From positions 28,337-92,336 of the forward strand of contig JAFGBU010000017.1 of the NCBI GenBank assembly GCA_016932995.1: a stretch of DNA of 64,000 nucleotides, in the 5' to 3' direction. This DNA is from Desulfovibrionaceae bacterium. Lineage in GTDB: Bacteria; Desulfobacterota; Desulfovibrionia; Desulfovibrionales; Desulfovibrionaceae. The notes beneath the pieces were generated by a model, which ran no database searches, was not told where the DNA came from, and worked only from the letters and a program-made list of their open reading frames with translations. Position numbers and translations under genes: made by a program. The number at the start of each line of letters is the position of its first letter. Position 1 is the first letter of the stretch. This document shows, piece by piece, positions 25,120 to 34,735 of the stretch.

Positions 25120-26052
25120 ATGGAAGCGACAGGCAAGAGCATCAAGGAGCACATCGCCAGGGCCAAGGCGTCCATTCAGCGCAAGGACTACCTCAAGGCG
25201 CTGAAGTCCCTGTGCACGGCCCTGGAGCTGCTGGTCCAGAGCAACGTCTTCGGCCGGGAGAAGTTCGAGATCGGCATCCTCTTGAGCGAGGTCCTGCGCG
25301 ATCTGATGGGCGTTCCGGCCATATCGAGGCTGTTTTCCAAGCCCCTTGCCTATGAAAAGGGCAAGGAGAAGGCCCTGTACCGGACCTTGAGGAGGCTTCA
25401 CGACAAGATGAAGCAGGCCATCGAGGACGCCCTTCTCCAGCGCAAGCGCAATGAGTACGGCCAGCTCGACGAGATGATCATCGCCGGCCAGGAGTATCTG
25501 GCCAAGAAGGAGCCCCTCGAGGCCAGGAAGTTGTTCCGCAAGGCCGCGGAGCAGTTTCCCGACGTGCCCGGGCTGCTTTCCGACCTCGGCGGCCGGCTGA
25601 CCAGGGCCGGGCTGTTCCAGGAGGCCCTGGAGTATCTCAAGCGGGCCCTGGAGGCCGACGTCCTGGATTCCCGGGCCTATTCCTACATGGTCATGTGCTA
25701 TGAGGGCCTGGGGGACATGCCCAAGGCCGAGGAGGTCATCCGCAGCGTGCTCAAGCGCTTCGGGGCCAACGAGGTCCTGAGCCTGCGGCTGGCCAAGATC
25801 GCCCTGGACCGCAGGAACTGGAGCGAGGCCTATGAGCAGGCCGAGGCCGTGCTGGCCTCAAGTCCCATGAACACCGAGGCCAGGCGCATCCTCCGGGCGG
25901 CCAAGGCCAAGGTCTTCCGCCCGCCGAGCCGTCCGGCGTCCGCGCCCGCGCCCGCGCCCGCGCCCGCCGCACCTGCCGCTCCCGCGTCCGGGGAGGAGGG
26001 CGGAGAGGCCCCCAAGACCGCCTCGGGCAAGCCCATAAAGCTGGATTTCTAG
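25120..26052 (+). CDS. TPR-repeat protein
   Basis: 310 residues, probably cytoplasmic. The N-terminus (1-125) is helical and charged (KSIKEHIARAKASIQRKDYLKALKSL resembles a TPR hairpin). TPR units follow at about 125-265 (AKKEPLEARKLFRKAAEQFP, AGLFQEALEYLKRALEAD). Next comes a Pro-Ala linker (PAPAPAPAAPAAPA) and a C-terminal SGKPIKLDF tail. The last motif looks like a small docking sequence, which I cannot name. The function is unknown; the fold suggests a protein scaffold. Confidence 0.78.
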   Translation: MEATGKSIKEHIARAKASIQRKDYLKALKSLCTALELLVQSNVFGREKFEIGILLSEVLRDLMGVPAISRLFSKPLAYEKGKEKALYRTLRRLHDKMKQAIEDALLQRKRNEYGQLDEMIIAGQEYLAKKEPLEARKLFRKAAEQFPDVPGLLSDLGGRLTRAGLFQEALEYLKRALEADVLDSRAYSYMVMCYEGLGDMPKAEEVIRSVLKRFGANEVLSLRLAKIALDRRNWSEAYEQAEAVLASSPMNTEARRILRAAKAKVFRPPSRPASAPAPAPAPAAPAAPASGEEGGEAPKTASGKPIKLDF

Positions 26053-26072
26053 GCCCGCGGCTCGCGGGCGTG

Positions 26073-26106
26073 AAAAAAGGCCGGGGCGTTTCGCCCCGGC
26101 CTTTTC
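26073..26106. terminator. Bidirectional terminator between the TPR gene and groEL
   Basis: Stem AAGGCCGGGGCG / CGCCCCGGCCTT with a 3-base loop, A6 on one side and T4 on the other. It lies between two convergent genes and serves both. Confidence 0.92.
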
Positions 26107-26129
26107 TTGGCTTTTGTGGACGGGCCGGC

Positions 26130-27815
<1,686 letters not shown>

Positions 27816-28106
27816 CTATTTCTCGATGATCGCCAGGATGTCTTCCTCGCGCATGATCAGGTGCTCCGTGCCGTCGATCTTGAACTCGGTCCCGGCGTAC
27901 TTGGCGAAGAGCACGGTGTCTCCGGCCTTGACGTTCAGGGGGGTGCGCTTGCCCGAGTCGTCCAGCTTGCCGGGGCCCGCGGCCACGACCTTGCCCTTCA
28001 TGGGCTTTTCCTTGGCCGAATCCGGGATGATGATCCCGCCGGCGGTCTTTTCTTCCATCTCCAGGCGCTTGACCAGAACGCGGTCGTTCAGCGGTTTCAG
28101 CTTCAT
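27816..28106 (-). CDS. groES: Co-chaperonin GroES
   Basis: 96 residues. [16 protein letters not shown] at the start, mobile loop [18 protein letters not shown] (about 18-35) with the IIIP contact to GroEL, roof loop and C-terminal [11 protein letters not shown]. The ATG at 28106 has GGAGGTTGAAAGG upstream; an in-frame upstream extension is rejected because it crosses the leader. It is the first gene of the groESL operon. Confidence 0.98.
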   Translation of the reverse strand: MKLKPLNDRVLVKRLEMEEKTAGGIIIPDSAKEKPMKGKVVAAGPGKLDDSGKRTPLNVKAGDTVLFAKYAGTEFKIDGTEHLIMREEDILAIIEK

Positions 28107-28230
28107 TCCTTTCAACCTCCGAATGTTTTTTTGTTTTCTCGTGGCCAGGCAGCGGGAACCGCTACCACCCGTGCGACGGAAATGCAAGAAAGCCCGGTGC
28201 GCAAAGGGCTTCCCTGAAAATGCTGGACCG

Positions 28231-28258
28231 AAAATAAGTACGCCTTTTATCCTGTCAA
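28231..28258 (-). promoter_or_regulatory. Probable groESL promoter
   Basis: TTGACA (28258-28253), a 16-base spacer and TATTTT (28236-28231). The leader would be about 118 bases and holds an inverted repeat, AAGCCC-N10-GGGCTT (28190-28211). No CIRCE element (TTAGCACTC-N9-GAGTGCTAA) and no clear sigma-32 site was seen. Confidence 0.5.
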
Positions 28259-28376
28259 GAACAGGCAAACAAAAAAAGCGCCTCCGGGCGAAGACCAGCC
28301 GCGCCCGCGTCCAGACGCCGGGCGCGCAACTTGCATGGCCCCTGGCAGGGAAAAAAGCTCCGCACAGGGGACGACC

Positions 28377-28679
28377 ATGGGCAATGATTCAAGCGACCCG
28401 GTCCTGCACGAGATCGACTTCCAGGACATCTCCATATCCGGTCACGGGCTCGGGCTCATCAGGCGGGCGGCCGAGGCGGTCATGCGCCGCTACGTGTCCT
28501 GGGTCCAGGCCGAGCGGCTGAGCCTGTTCGAGGCCGTGGCCATGTTCGTGGACAAGGTCTTCTGGGAGGAGCGCACCGGCGGCCTTCTGCTCTGCGCGGA
28601 CATGTCCTTCAAGAGCTTCTGCCTGCCCATCCCCAAGGACCACTGGAGCCTCAACCCCAGGACCGGTCCGCTCCAGTAG
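28377..28679 (+). CDS. Conserved-looking small protein of unknown function
   Basis: 100 residues, probably soluble. I do not recognise the family. The sequence is balanced and looks like a folded protein: [33 protein letters not shown], then [27 protein letters not shown] and a short polar end. The ATG at 28377 has AGGGGACGACC upstream; an in-frame ATG at 28335 has none. It is divergent from groES and convergent with the LOG-family gene (16-base gap). High third-position GC supports real coding. Confidence 0.65.
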   Translation: MGNDSSDPVLHEIDFQDISISGHGLGLIRRAAEAVMRRYVSWVQAERLSLFEAVAMFVDKVFWEERTGGLLLCADMSFKSFCLPIPKDHWSLNPRTGPLQ

Positions 28680-28695
28680 CCCCGGGCCCGGCCCC

Positions 28696-29280
28696 TCAGG
28701 CGAGCCTTTTGCGCTCGATCCAGTCGCCCATCCTGGGCGGCCGGAAGTCCCTCAAGCGGTCCAGGAGCCCGGCCGGGGTCTTGTCCGAGAGGATCATGTC
28801 CCGGTGCCCGGGCAGGATGAAGCCCTCATCCGCGGCCAGGTCGAGCATGGCCTTGAGCGGGCCAAAGAAGCCGTTCACGTCCAGGAGCCCGCAGGGCTTG
28901 GCCTGGAGCCCGAGCTGGGTCCAGGTGAGCATCTCGAAGAACTCGTCCAGGGTGCCCAGGCCCCCGGGCAGGGCGGCGAAGGCGTCCGAGACCTCGGCCA
29001 TGACCGCCTTGCGTTCCTGGATGGACTCGACAAGCAGGGTCCGGCTCAGGCCCGGGTGGCCGATCTCCTTGTCCCAGAGCAGCCTGGGCATGACCCCGAC
29101 GACCCGGCCGCCGGACTCCAGGGCCGCGTCGGCCAGCTGCCTCATGCAGCCCACCCCGGACCCGCCGTAGACCAGGGTCAGGCCGCGTCCGGCGATCTCC
29201 CGGCCCAGGGCCCGGGCCATGTCCAGGTAGTCCTGGCCCTTGCCCGGGTTGGAGCCCAGAAACACGCACACGCTGTTCAT
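28696..29280 (-). CDS. LOG-family protein (nucleotide 5'-monophosphate phosphoribohydrolase)
   Basis: 194 residues, Rossmann-like. N-terminal VCVFLGSNPGKGQDY, LVYGGSGVGCMRQLADAAL, and the family signature PGGLGTLDEFFEMLTWTQLG (PGGxGTxxE). Members hydrolyse cytokinin riboside monophosphates or purine monophosphates, so the substrate here is open. It follows the 84-residue gene by 16 bases and is probably part of the mnmE operon. Confidence 0.9.
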   Translation of the reverse strand: MNSVCVFLGSNPGKGQDYLDMARALGREIAGRGLTLVYGGSGVGCMRQLADAALESGGRVVGVMPRLLWDKEIGHPGLSRTLLVESIQERKAVMAEVSDAFAALPGGLGTLDEFFEMLTWTQLGLQAKPCGLLDVNGFFGPLKAMLDLAADEGFILPGHRDMILSDKTPAGLLDRLRDFRPPRMGDWIERKRLA

Positions 29281-29296
29281 CGGATTGCCCAGGGCT

Positions 29297-29551
29297 TCAG
29301 TAGGAGAGGAGGTTCAGGGGGTTGGGCCGCGCCTTGCGGCGGCGGGTGAACCTGGCCCGGTCAAAGCCCTCCCCGGGCTCCAAGGCCATGCTCCAGTCCG
29401 GGTCGTTGGCAAAGGCGCTGACCAGCTCGTGCTCCACGCCCGGCCGGATCAGGAACTCCACGACCCCGGCGGGGGTGTCCTTCAGGCGTCCGGCCATGGC
29501 CGGCACCAGGCCGCAGACCGTGTCGCGCATGTCCAGGGTCTCCTTTTCCAT
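29297..29551 (-). CDS. Small protein of unknown function
   Basis: 84 residues, no signal peptide or membrane segment. MEKETLDMRDTVCGLVPAM, then VVEFLIRPGVEHELVSAFANDPDWSMAL, and a basic tail (FTRRRKARPNPLNLLSY). The family is not recognised. It sits 7 bases after mnmE and 16 before the LOG gene, so it is translated from the same mRNA. Confidence 0.65.
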   Translation of the reverse strand: MEKETLDMRDTVCGLVPAMAGRLKDTPAGVVEFLIRPGVEHELVSAFANDPDWSMALEPGEGFDRARFTRRRKARPNPLNLLSY

Positions 29552-29558
29552 GGCCGCC

Positions 29559-30947
29559 TCATTTCCCGATGCAGAACCGGGAGAAAATGTCGTCGAGCAC
29601 GTCTTTGGAGGTCAGCTCCCCGGTGACCTCGGACAGGATCGCGCAGGCCGCCTCCAGGCGCACGCCCATGACGTCATAGGTGGCCTCCTGCCGGTTGTCC
29701 AGCTCCAGGGCCGCGAGCTCGGCGTCGGCCCGGCCCAGGGCCCGGGCCTGGCGGTCGTTGGGCACGGGCTCGTCCTCGCAGGGCCCGTCCCGGCCGTCGA
29801 GTATCCGCCGCCTCAGCCCGGCGCACAGCTCCTCGATCCCGGCCCCGGTCCTGGCCGAGATCGGCAGGGCCTCCAGGCCCAGGGCCGCGAGCCCGGCCAG
29901 GGGGTCGGGCGAGGCCGGGGCGAGGTCGGACTTGTTGGCCGCGGCCAATATCCTTTGCGGGCCGAACTCGCGGGCGGCCTCGACATCCTCCCCGGACAGG
30001 GGCCTGGACCGGTCGCAGACCAGAAGCACCAGATCGGCCCGGCCGGCCAGCTCCCGGCCCAGCTCAAGACCGGCCCGCTCGACCTCGTCGCCCGGATCGC
30101 CCAGCCCGGCCGTGTCCGCGACGCGCACCAGGGCCCCGCCCAGGTCCAGGGTCTCCTCCAGGTAGTCCCGGGTGGTGCCCGGGGCCTCGGCGACTATGGC
30201 CCGCTCGCGGCCCAGAAGGGCGTTGAGCAGGCTGGACTTGCCCGCGTTCACCCGGCCGAGGAGCACGGCGAGCGCGCCCTGGCGCCAGGCCCGGCCGCGC
30301 CGGACCCCGGCCAGGAGCCTGCCCAGGGCCTCGCGGACCAGGCCGCAGTCCCGGGCCAGCTCGGCCCTGGACAGGCACTCGGCCTCGTCGTCCGGAAAGT
30401 CCACGGCCAGGCACAATTTGGCCCTGAGGTCCTGCAAGAGGGCCTTGAGCTCCCTGATCCTCTGGCCCAGGGCCCCGGAGAGCTTGATCTGGGCCAGGCG
30501 CAGGGCGGCCTGGCCGGGCGCGGAGATGGCCTCGGCCACGGCCTCGGCCTGGGTCAGGTCCAGGCGGCCGTTCAGAAAGGCCCTGAGGGTGAATTCTCCC
30601 GGCCGGGCCTGGCGCGCGCCCCTGTCCAGGGCCGCGGCCAGGACCACTGCCACGACGGCCCGGCCCCCGTGGCAGTGGAACTCGAAGCAGTCCTCGCCGG
30701 TGTAGGAGTTCGGCCCGGGCATGAACGCGGCCAGGACCTCGTCCAGGACCCGGCCCTGGGCGTCCAGGACCTGGCCGTGGTGCAGGCGGTAGGGCCTGAA
30801 CCCGGAAAAGGAGGGTCTGAGGGAGCGGAACATGGCCCGGGCCAGGGCCGAGGCCCTGGCCCCGGACAGGCGCACTATGCCCAGCGCGCCGCTGCCCGGC
30901 GGGGTGGCCACGGCCGCGATGGTGTCCTTTGAACTCGGGCTGGGCAT
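29559..30947 (-). CDS. mnmE: tRNA modification GTPase MnmE
   Basis: Works with MnmG to put the (carboxy)aminomethyl group on U34 of some tRNAs. 462 residues. N-terminal folate-binding domain (DTIAAVATPPGSGALGIVRLSG, NSYTGEDCFEFHCHGG), helical domain, and a G domain with GRVNAGKSSLLN, EAPGTTRDYLEE, DTAGL and ANKSD. It ends in FSRFCIGK, the conserved CxGK tail with its catalytic Cys. Last member of the conserved rpmH-rnpA-yidD-yidC-jag-mnmE string. Confidence 0.97.
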   Translation of the reverse strand: MPSPSSKDTIAAVATPPGSGALGIVRLSGARASALARAMFRSLRPSFSGFRPYRLHHGQVLDAQGRVLDEVLAAFMPGPNSYTGEDCFEFHCHGGRAVVAVVLAAALDRGARQARPGEFTLRAFLNGRLDLTQAEAVAEAISAPGQAALRLAQIKLSGALGQRIRELKALLQDLRAKLCLAVDFPDDEAECLSRAELARDCGLVREALGRLLAGVRRGRAWRQGALAVLLGRVNAGKSSLLNALLGRERAIVAEAPGTTRDYLEETLDLGGALVRVADTAGLGDPGDEVERAGLELGRELAGRADLVLLVCDRSRPLSGEDVEAAREFGPQRILAAANKSDLAPASPDPLAGLAALGLEALPISARTGAGIEELCAGLRRRILDGRDGPCEDEPVPNDRQARALGRADAELAALELDNRQEATYDVMGVRLEAACAILSEVTGELTSKDVLDDIFSRFCIGK

Positions 30948-30993
30948 GTCCTGGCGTCCCCCGCCGGGGCCCTTGGCCGGACCGGGCCCCGGG

Positions 30994-32091
30994 CTAGTCC
31001 TGGTCGGGCTTGTTCCAGTTCTTGCGCTTGGGCACGATGAGCACCCGCTTCATGGGCCCCTCGCCCTTGCTGCGGGTGAACACGCTCTCGGAGTTCTGCA
31101 GGGCCAGGTGCACGACCCTGCGGTGATACGAGCTCATCGGCCTGGTGCTCTGGGTGCGGTCCTGGGCCACGCACTTCTCGGCCAGGTCCCTGGCCATCTG
31201 CCTGAGCCTCTCGTCCTGGCGCTCCCGGTAGTCCCCGCTGTCGAGCTGGACCCGGATCGAGGCCTGCATCTTCCTGGTCACCAGGCGGTTGACCAGGTAT
31301 TGCAGGGCGGCCAGGGTCTGGCCCTCGCGGCCGATGATCAGTCCGGAGTGCTCCTCGTCGTCTATGACCACCTTGACCCGGTCCGTGTCCAGGGCGATCT
31401 CGACCTTGGGCTCGGCGATGATGGGCCGCAGCAGGTTCTCGGTCACCTCGCGCACGGTCCTGACCAGGGCCTCCTTGTCCAGGCCGGCCAGGGTGTCGGC
31501 CTGGCCCTCGGACCCGTTCTCTTCGTTCTCCTCGGACAGGTCCAAGGGGGCCTCGACCGGCCTTTGCGCGGGTCTCGGGGCCCTTTCAGGGGCCTTTTGA
31601 GCGGGTCTTTCAGGGGCCTTGTCCCTGGCCTGGCGCTGCTCGGGCTGGCGCTGCTCCCTGGCCTGGCGCTGCTCGGGCTCGGGCTGGCGCTGCTCGGGCT
31701 CGGGCTGGCGCTGCTCGGGCTTCGGGGCCCTTTCAGGGGTCTTTTGAGCGGGCCTTTCAGGGGCCTTGTCCCGGGCCTGGATCTGTTCGGGCCTGCGCTG
31801 CTCCCTGGCCTGGCGCTGTTCGGGCCTGCGCTGCTCCCTGGGCCCCTCAGCGGCCTCCGGGGCGCTCGGCCCCTTGTCCTGGGCCTGGTCCTCGACCTCG
31901 GCCAGGGCCTTGAAGTTGCTCGGCCTGGCCTTGATGGCCGCCTTTTTGACGCCCATCAGGCCGAAGATGCCCGTGGAGCCGCCGCCCAAGATCTCGATCT
32001 CCAGTTTGTCGCGTTTGAGATTGAAGTAGTCGCATGCGGCCTCGATGGCCTCGTCCAGGTTCTTGCCCTGGAATTCCTTGTATCCGTTCAT
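30994..32091 (-). CDS. jag: Jag/KhpB-type RNA-binding protein
   Basis: 365 residues, three domains in order: Jag_N (1-52, EFQGKNLDEAIEAACDYF ... GIFGLMGVKKAAI), KH (about 205-282, with the GREG loop in LIIGREGQTLAAL), and R3H (about 290-355, RPMSSYHRRVVHLALQ). Between them lies a 130-residue Pro/Glu/Gln/Arg linker, much longer than usual, built from two near-identical 35-residue repeats. KhpB proteins bind RNA and affect cell division and envelope growth in Firmicutes; the role here is inferred. Lies between yidC and mnmE. Confidence 0.93.
   Translation of the reverse strand: MNGYKEFQGKNLDEAIEAACDYFNLKRDKLEIEILGGGSTGIFGLMGVKKAAIKARPSNFKALAEVEDQAQDKGPSAPEAAEGPREQRRPEQRQAREQRRPEQIQARDKAPERPAQKTPERAPKPEQRQPEPEQRQPEPEQRQAREQRQPEQRQARDKAPERPAQKAPERAPRPAQRPVEAPLDLSEENEENGSEGQADTLAGLDKEALVRTVREVTENLLRPIIAEPKVEIALDTDRVKVVIDDEEHSGLIIGREGQTLAALQYLVNRLVTRKMQASIRVQLDSGDYRERQDERLRQMARDLAEKCVAQDRTQSTRPMSSYHRRVVHLALQNSESVFTRSKGEGPMKRVLIVPKRKNWNKPDQD
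31570..31821 (-). repeat. Duplicated linker segment inside jag
   Basis: Two 105-base copies (31717-31821 and 31570-31674), 147 bases apart start to start, encode 35-residue units that differ at only four positions. Both carry AREQR, then ARDKAPERPAQK. They are separated by two PEPEQRQ-type units. This is a recent in-frame duplication in a low-complexity linker. Confidence 0.85.
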
Positions 32092-32139
32092 GGTCTTTCC
32101 TCACTTTGCGCGTTCCGCGTCGGCGGATTCGTTCCTGTT

Positions 32140-33756
32140 TCAGGCCCGCTTTTTACCGCGCTGGATCATCCACCACTGCTGGGCGATGGACAGGATGTTG
32201 TTGACCATCCAGTAAATGACCAGCCCTGCCGGGAAGCTCAAAAACAGGAAGGTGAAGATTACGGGCAACAGGTACATGATCTTGTTCTGCATCGAGTCGC
32301 CCGTGGTCGGGGTCATCCTCTGCTGGAGAAACATGGTCACGCCCATCAGGATGGGGGTGACGTAGAAGGGGTCCTTGGCCGAGAGGTCGGCGAGCCAGAT
32401 CTTGTCCGTGAACGGCAGGTGGCTGATGAACGGCGCGTGCCTGAGCTCGATGGCCCCGAGGAGCGCCTTGTACAGCCCGAAGAACACCGGTATCTGGACG
32501 AACATGGGCACGCAGCCCCCGGCCGGGTTTATCTTGTAGGTCTTGTACAGGGCCATGGTCTCCTGGTTGAGGCGCTGCTTGTCGTCCTTGTACTTCTCCT
32601 TGAGCTTCTGGATGTGCGGCTGGAGCCTCTTCATCTGCTCCATGGACTTGTAGCTCTTCTCGGACAGGGGCCAGAAGATGATCTTGATGATGATCGTCAG
32701 GATGATGATCGCCACGCCGTAGTTGCCGGCCACGTGCTTGTAGCACCAGTCCACGACCCAGAGCAGGGGCTTGGCCAGGAAGTCGAACCAGCCGAAGTCC
32801 ACGGCCGCCTTGAGGTCGCCCGGGGCCTGGGCCAGGAGGTCCCGCTCGCAGGGCCCGATGAAGTACGAGCACTTGAAGGCCGTGGGCCCGGCCGGGGTCA
32901 CCGCCGCGGTCTGCTCCACGGCCATGCGGAAGACGTTGTCCTGCATCCCGGCCTTGAACACCACCTGCTCGGCCGCGGGCGCGATGGCCTGGATGAAGTA
33001 GTTGCTGTCTATGGCCCCCCACCTGACCCGGCCGCTGAAGGTCACGCCCTTGTCCCTCAGGTCGTCGCGGTCGCTCTCCTCCTCCAGGCCGCCCGGGCCC
33101 AGGTAGGCCACCCTGGTCGGGTTGTAGCGGTTGTCCTCGGCGGACAGGCTCTCGGTGGCCCCGGTGAAGGCCAGCCGGACCTCGCCCGCGGCCTGGCCCA
33201 GGCTGCTGACCGCGGCGGTCTCCTCTAGCAGGTAGGAGTCGCCCCGGAGCGACAGGCTGCGCTGGACGCGGTAGCCCGCGGCCTCGCCGGTGAACACCAG
33301 GGTTTTGGTCTCCTCCGGGCCGAGGCGGATCTCGTCCTGGCCGTCAAAGGCCCAGGCCCCGGAGCGCCAGGTGGGCACGCCGTTCAGCAGGATGCCGAGC
33401 GGCGCCTTGGCCCGGGCGGTCTGGCCGACCATGTCGATGTTCGCCGAGTCGGGCTGGATGGTCTGCTTGTACCTCTTGAGCACGAAGCCCTCCAGGACCC
33501 CGCCCTGGGTGTTGATCAGCGCGCTGTACAGGGGGGTCTCGACCCTGATCCTGCGCCCCGGGGTCGGCTTGACGGCCTCGGCCTCCACGGCCGGGGCCGA
33601 GGCCTGGGCCGGGGCCTGGTCCGGGGCGGGCCGGGCCTGGTCCGTGGCCTCGACGGCCTGGGTCTGGACCGGCTTTGCCGGCGGGAACACGTACTGCCAG
33701 CCGAAGAGGATGAGCAGGGATACGCCCAGGGCCACTATGAGACGGGTATTGTCCAT
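32140..33756 (-). CDS. yidC: Membrane protein insertase YidC
   Basis: 538 residues, the Gram-negative form. N-terminal anchor (LIVALGVSLLILFGWQYVF), a large periplasmic domain (about 60-330), then the five-helix insertase core: ILTIIIKIIFWPLSEKSYKSM with the catalytic groove Arg/Lys region, KINPAGGCVPMFVQIPVFFGLY, and a final helix pair VIFTFLFLSFPAGLVIYWMVNNILSIAQQ. A basic tail (RGKKRA) ends the protein. The ATG directly follows the yidD stop. Confidence 0.98.
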   Translation of the reverse strand: MDNTRLIVALGVSLLILFGWQYVFPPAKPVQTQAVEATDQARPAPDQAPAQASAPAVEAEAVKPTPGRRIRVETPLYSALINTQGGVLEGFVLKRYKQTIQPDSANIDMVGQTARAKAPLGILLNGVPTWRSGAWAFDGQDEIRLGPEETKTLVFTGEAAGYRVQRSLSLRGDSYLLEETAAVSSLGQAAGEVRLAFTGATESLSAEDNRYNPTRVAYLGPGGLEEESDRDDLRDKGVTFSGRVRWGAIDSNYFIQAIAPAAEQVVFKAGMQDNVFRMAVEQTAAVTPAGPTAFKCSYFIGPCERDLLAQAPGDLKAAVDFGWFDFLAKPLLWVVDWCYKHVAGNYGVAIIILTIIIKIIFWPLSEKSYKSMEQMKRLQPHIQKLKEKYKDDKQRLNQETMALYKTYKINPAGGCVPMFVQIPVFFGLYKALLGAIELRHAPFISHLPFTDKIWLADLSAKDPFYVTPILMGVTMFLQQRMTPTTGDSMQNKIMYLLPVIFTFLFLSFPAGLVIYWMVNNILSIAQQWWMIQRGKKRA

Positions 33757-34008
33757 TCAAACACGCTTCCTTGTTGGCAATGACCAGGTCCAGGTTTCGG
33801 GCACCGGATCGAATCCTCCCCGGCACAGGGGCTGGCAGCGCAAGAGACGCCAGGCGGCCAGCAGGCCGCCCTTGACCGAGCCGTGCGCGAGGACCGCCTG
33901 CCTGGCGTATTCCGAGCAGGAGGGCTCGAAGCGGCAGCAGCCCGCGAACAGGGGGGAGAAGAGTTTCTGGTAAATCCAAATGAGCGCCAGGATGATCGAG
34001 CGCATCAT
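33757..34008 (-). CDS. yidD: Membrane protein insertion efficiency factor YidD
   Basis: 83 residues. [28 protein letters not shown] with the three conserved Cys, and [24 protein letters not shown]. Peripheral inner-membrane protein that helps YidC. Two adjacent ATG codons (34008 and 34005) follow GAGAGGAA. It starts 6 bases after rnpA. Confidence 0.95.
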   Translation of the reverse strand: MMRSIILALIWIYQKLFSPLFAGCCRFEPSCSEYARQAVLAHGSVKGGLLAAWRLLRCQPLCRGGFDPVPETWTWSLPTRKRV

Positions 34009-34014
34009 TTCCTC

Positions 34015-34362
34015 TCAATTCGCCTTTCCGGCCTTGGCGCAGTTTTTTATGCGCCCGATCAGCGGGGCGAGTTCCTCGGTCGTCCGGGCCAGGTCGATCC
34101 GCTCGGGGTCCAGGCCGCGCTTGGCCACCACGACCACGTCCACCGGATATCGCAGGCGCTGCTGGTTCAATCTGAAGAACTCGCGGACGACCCGTTTCAC
34201 ACGGTTGCGCGCCACCGCTGAACCAGTCTTCCTGCTCACGGCCAGCCCGAGCCGCAGGCCTTCCGGGCCTTGGTCCCTGCGGGCCGCAAAGACGATGAAG
34301 CTGGTGGTGAAGAACTTGACGCCCCGGTCGAAGCAGACCTGAAACTGGGGGCGCTTGAGCAG
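34015..34362 (-). CDS. rnpA: Ribonuclease P protein component, non-standard start codon
   Basis: Protein part of RNase P. The core LGLAVSRKTGSAVARNRVKRVVREFFR is unmistakable, followed by DVVVVAKRG. The open frame continues upstream of the GTG inside this core through RLLKRPQFQVCFDRGVKFF, which is the normal RnpA N-terminus, so translation must begin further up. No ATG, GTG or TTG exists there. The best candidate is a CTG at 34362, with AGGAG six bases upstream, giving 115 residues. An ATT at 34395 is the alternative. Starts just after, or slightly overlapping, rpmH. Confidence 0.85.
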   Translation of the reverse strand: MLKRPQFQVCFDRGVKFFTTSFIVFAARRDQGPEGLRLGLAVSRKTGSAVARNRVKRVVREFFRLNQQRLRYPVDVVVVAKRGLDPERIDLARTTEELAPLIGRIKNCAKAGKAN

Positions 34363-34382
34363 GCGGCGCTCCTGCGGCCAGT

Positions 34383-34517
34383 CTAGACGCTTAATCTCTT
34401 GCGTCCTTTGGCCCGGCGGCGTCTGAGCACCGCCCGGCCGCTCTTGGTCCGGGAACGCACAAGAAAACCGTGGGTCCTTTTCCTGCGGGTATTGCTCGGC
34501 TGATAAGTCCTTTTCAT
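34383..34517 (-). CDS. rpmH: 50S ribosomal protein L34
   Basis: 44 residues, highly basic: [19 protein letters not shown] at the start and KGRKRLSV at the end, the classic L34. It is the first gene of the rpmH-rnpA-yidD-yidC-jag-mnmE string. dnaA, often the divergent neighbour, is absent; the next gene upstream encodes a LUD-domain protein. Confidence 0.97.
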   Translation of the reverse strand: MKRTYQPSNTRRKRTHGFLVRSRTKSGRAVLRRRRAKGRKRLSV

Positions 34518-34674
34518 ATGAAAAATCTCCTGCGAGTGATTTTGTCTCTCAAGGTTGAACGGAAGTTCTTAGCCGTTCGACCTCGCCCCGTCAAGCGCCT
34601 CGGCCCGTCGGGCCCCTGCTTCCTGTCCCGGCCGTTATCTGCTAAACGCCGATTGTCGGCGCTGTTCTCGAATA

Positions 34675-34702
34675 TAGATATTTTTTTTAAAGCCGATGTC
34701 AA
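34675..34702 (-). promoter_or_regulatory. Probable promoter of the rpmH operon
   Basis: TTGACA (34702-34697), a 16-base spacer that holds an A8 tract, then TATCTA (34680-34675). The leader would be about 150 bases. No DnaA box was seen in the 218-base divergent region. Confidence 0.5.
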
Positions 34703-34735
34703 GCCAGGACCTTGGACTTGTTTTTGGGGGAGGCG

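Noticed and set aside
28107..28230. CIRCE element in the groES leader
   Set aside because: The inverted repeat present (AAGCCC-N10-GGGCTT) has neither the sequence nor the spacing of CIRCE.
34015..34239. A 74-residue form of RnpA starting at the GTG 34239
   Set aside because: It would cut away the conserved N-terminal half of the fold, which is present in frame upstream.
34518..34735. Replication origin next to rpmH
   Set aside because: No DnaA boxes (TTATCCACA) and no dnaA or dnaN gene nearby.
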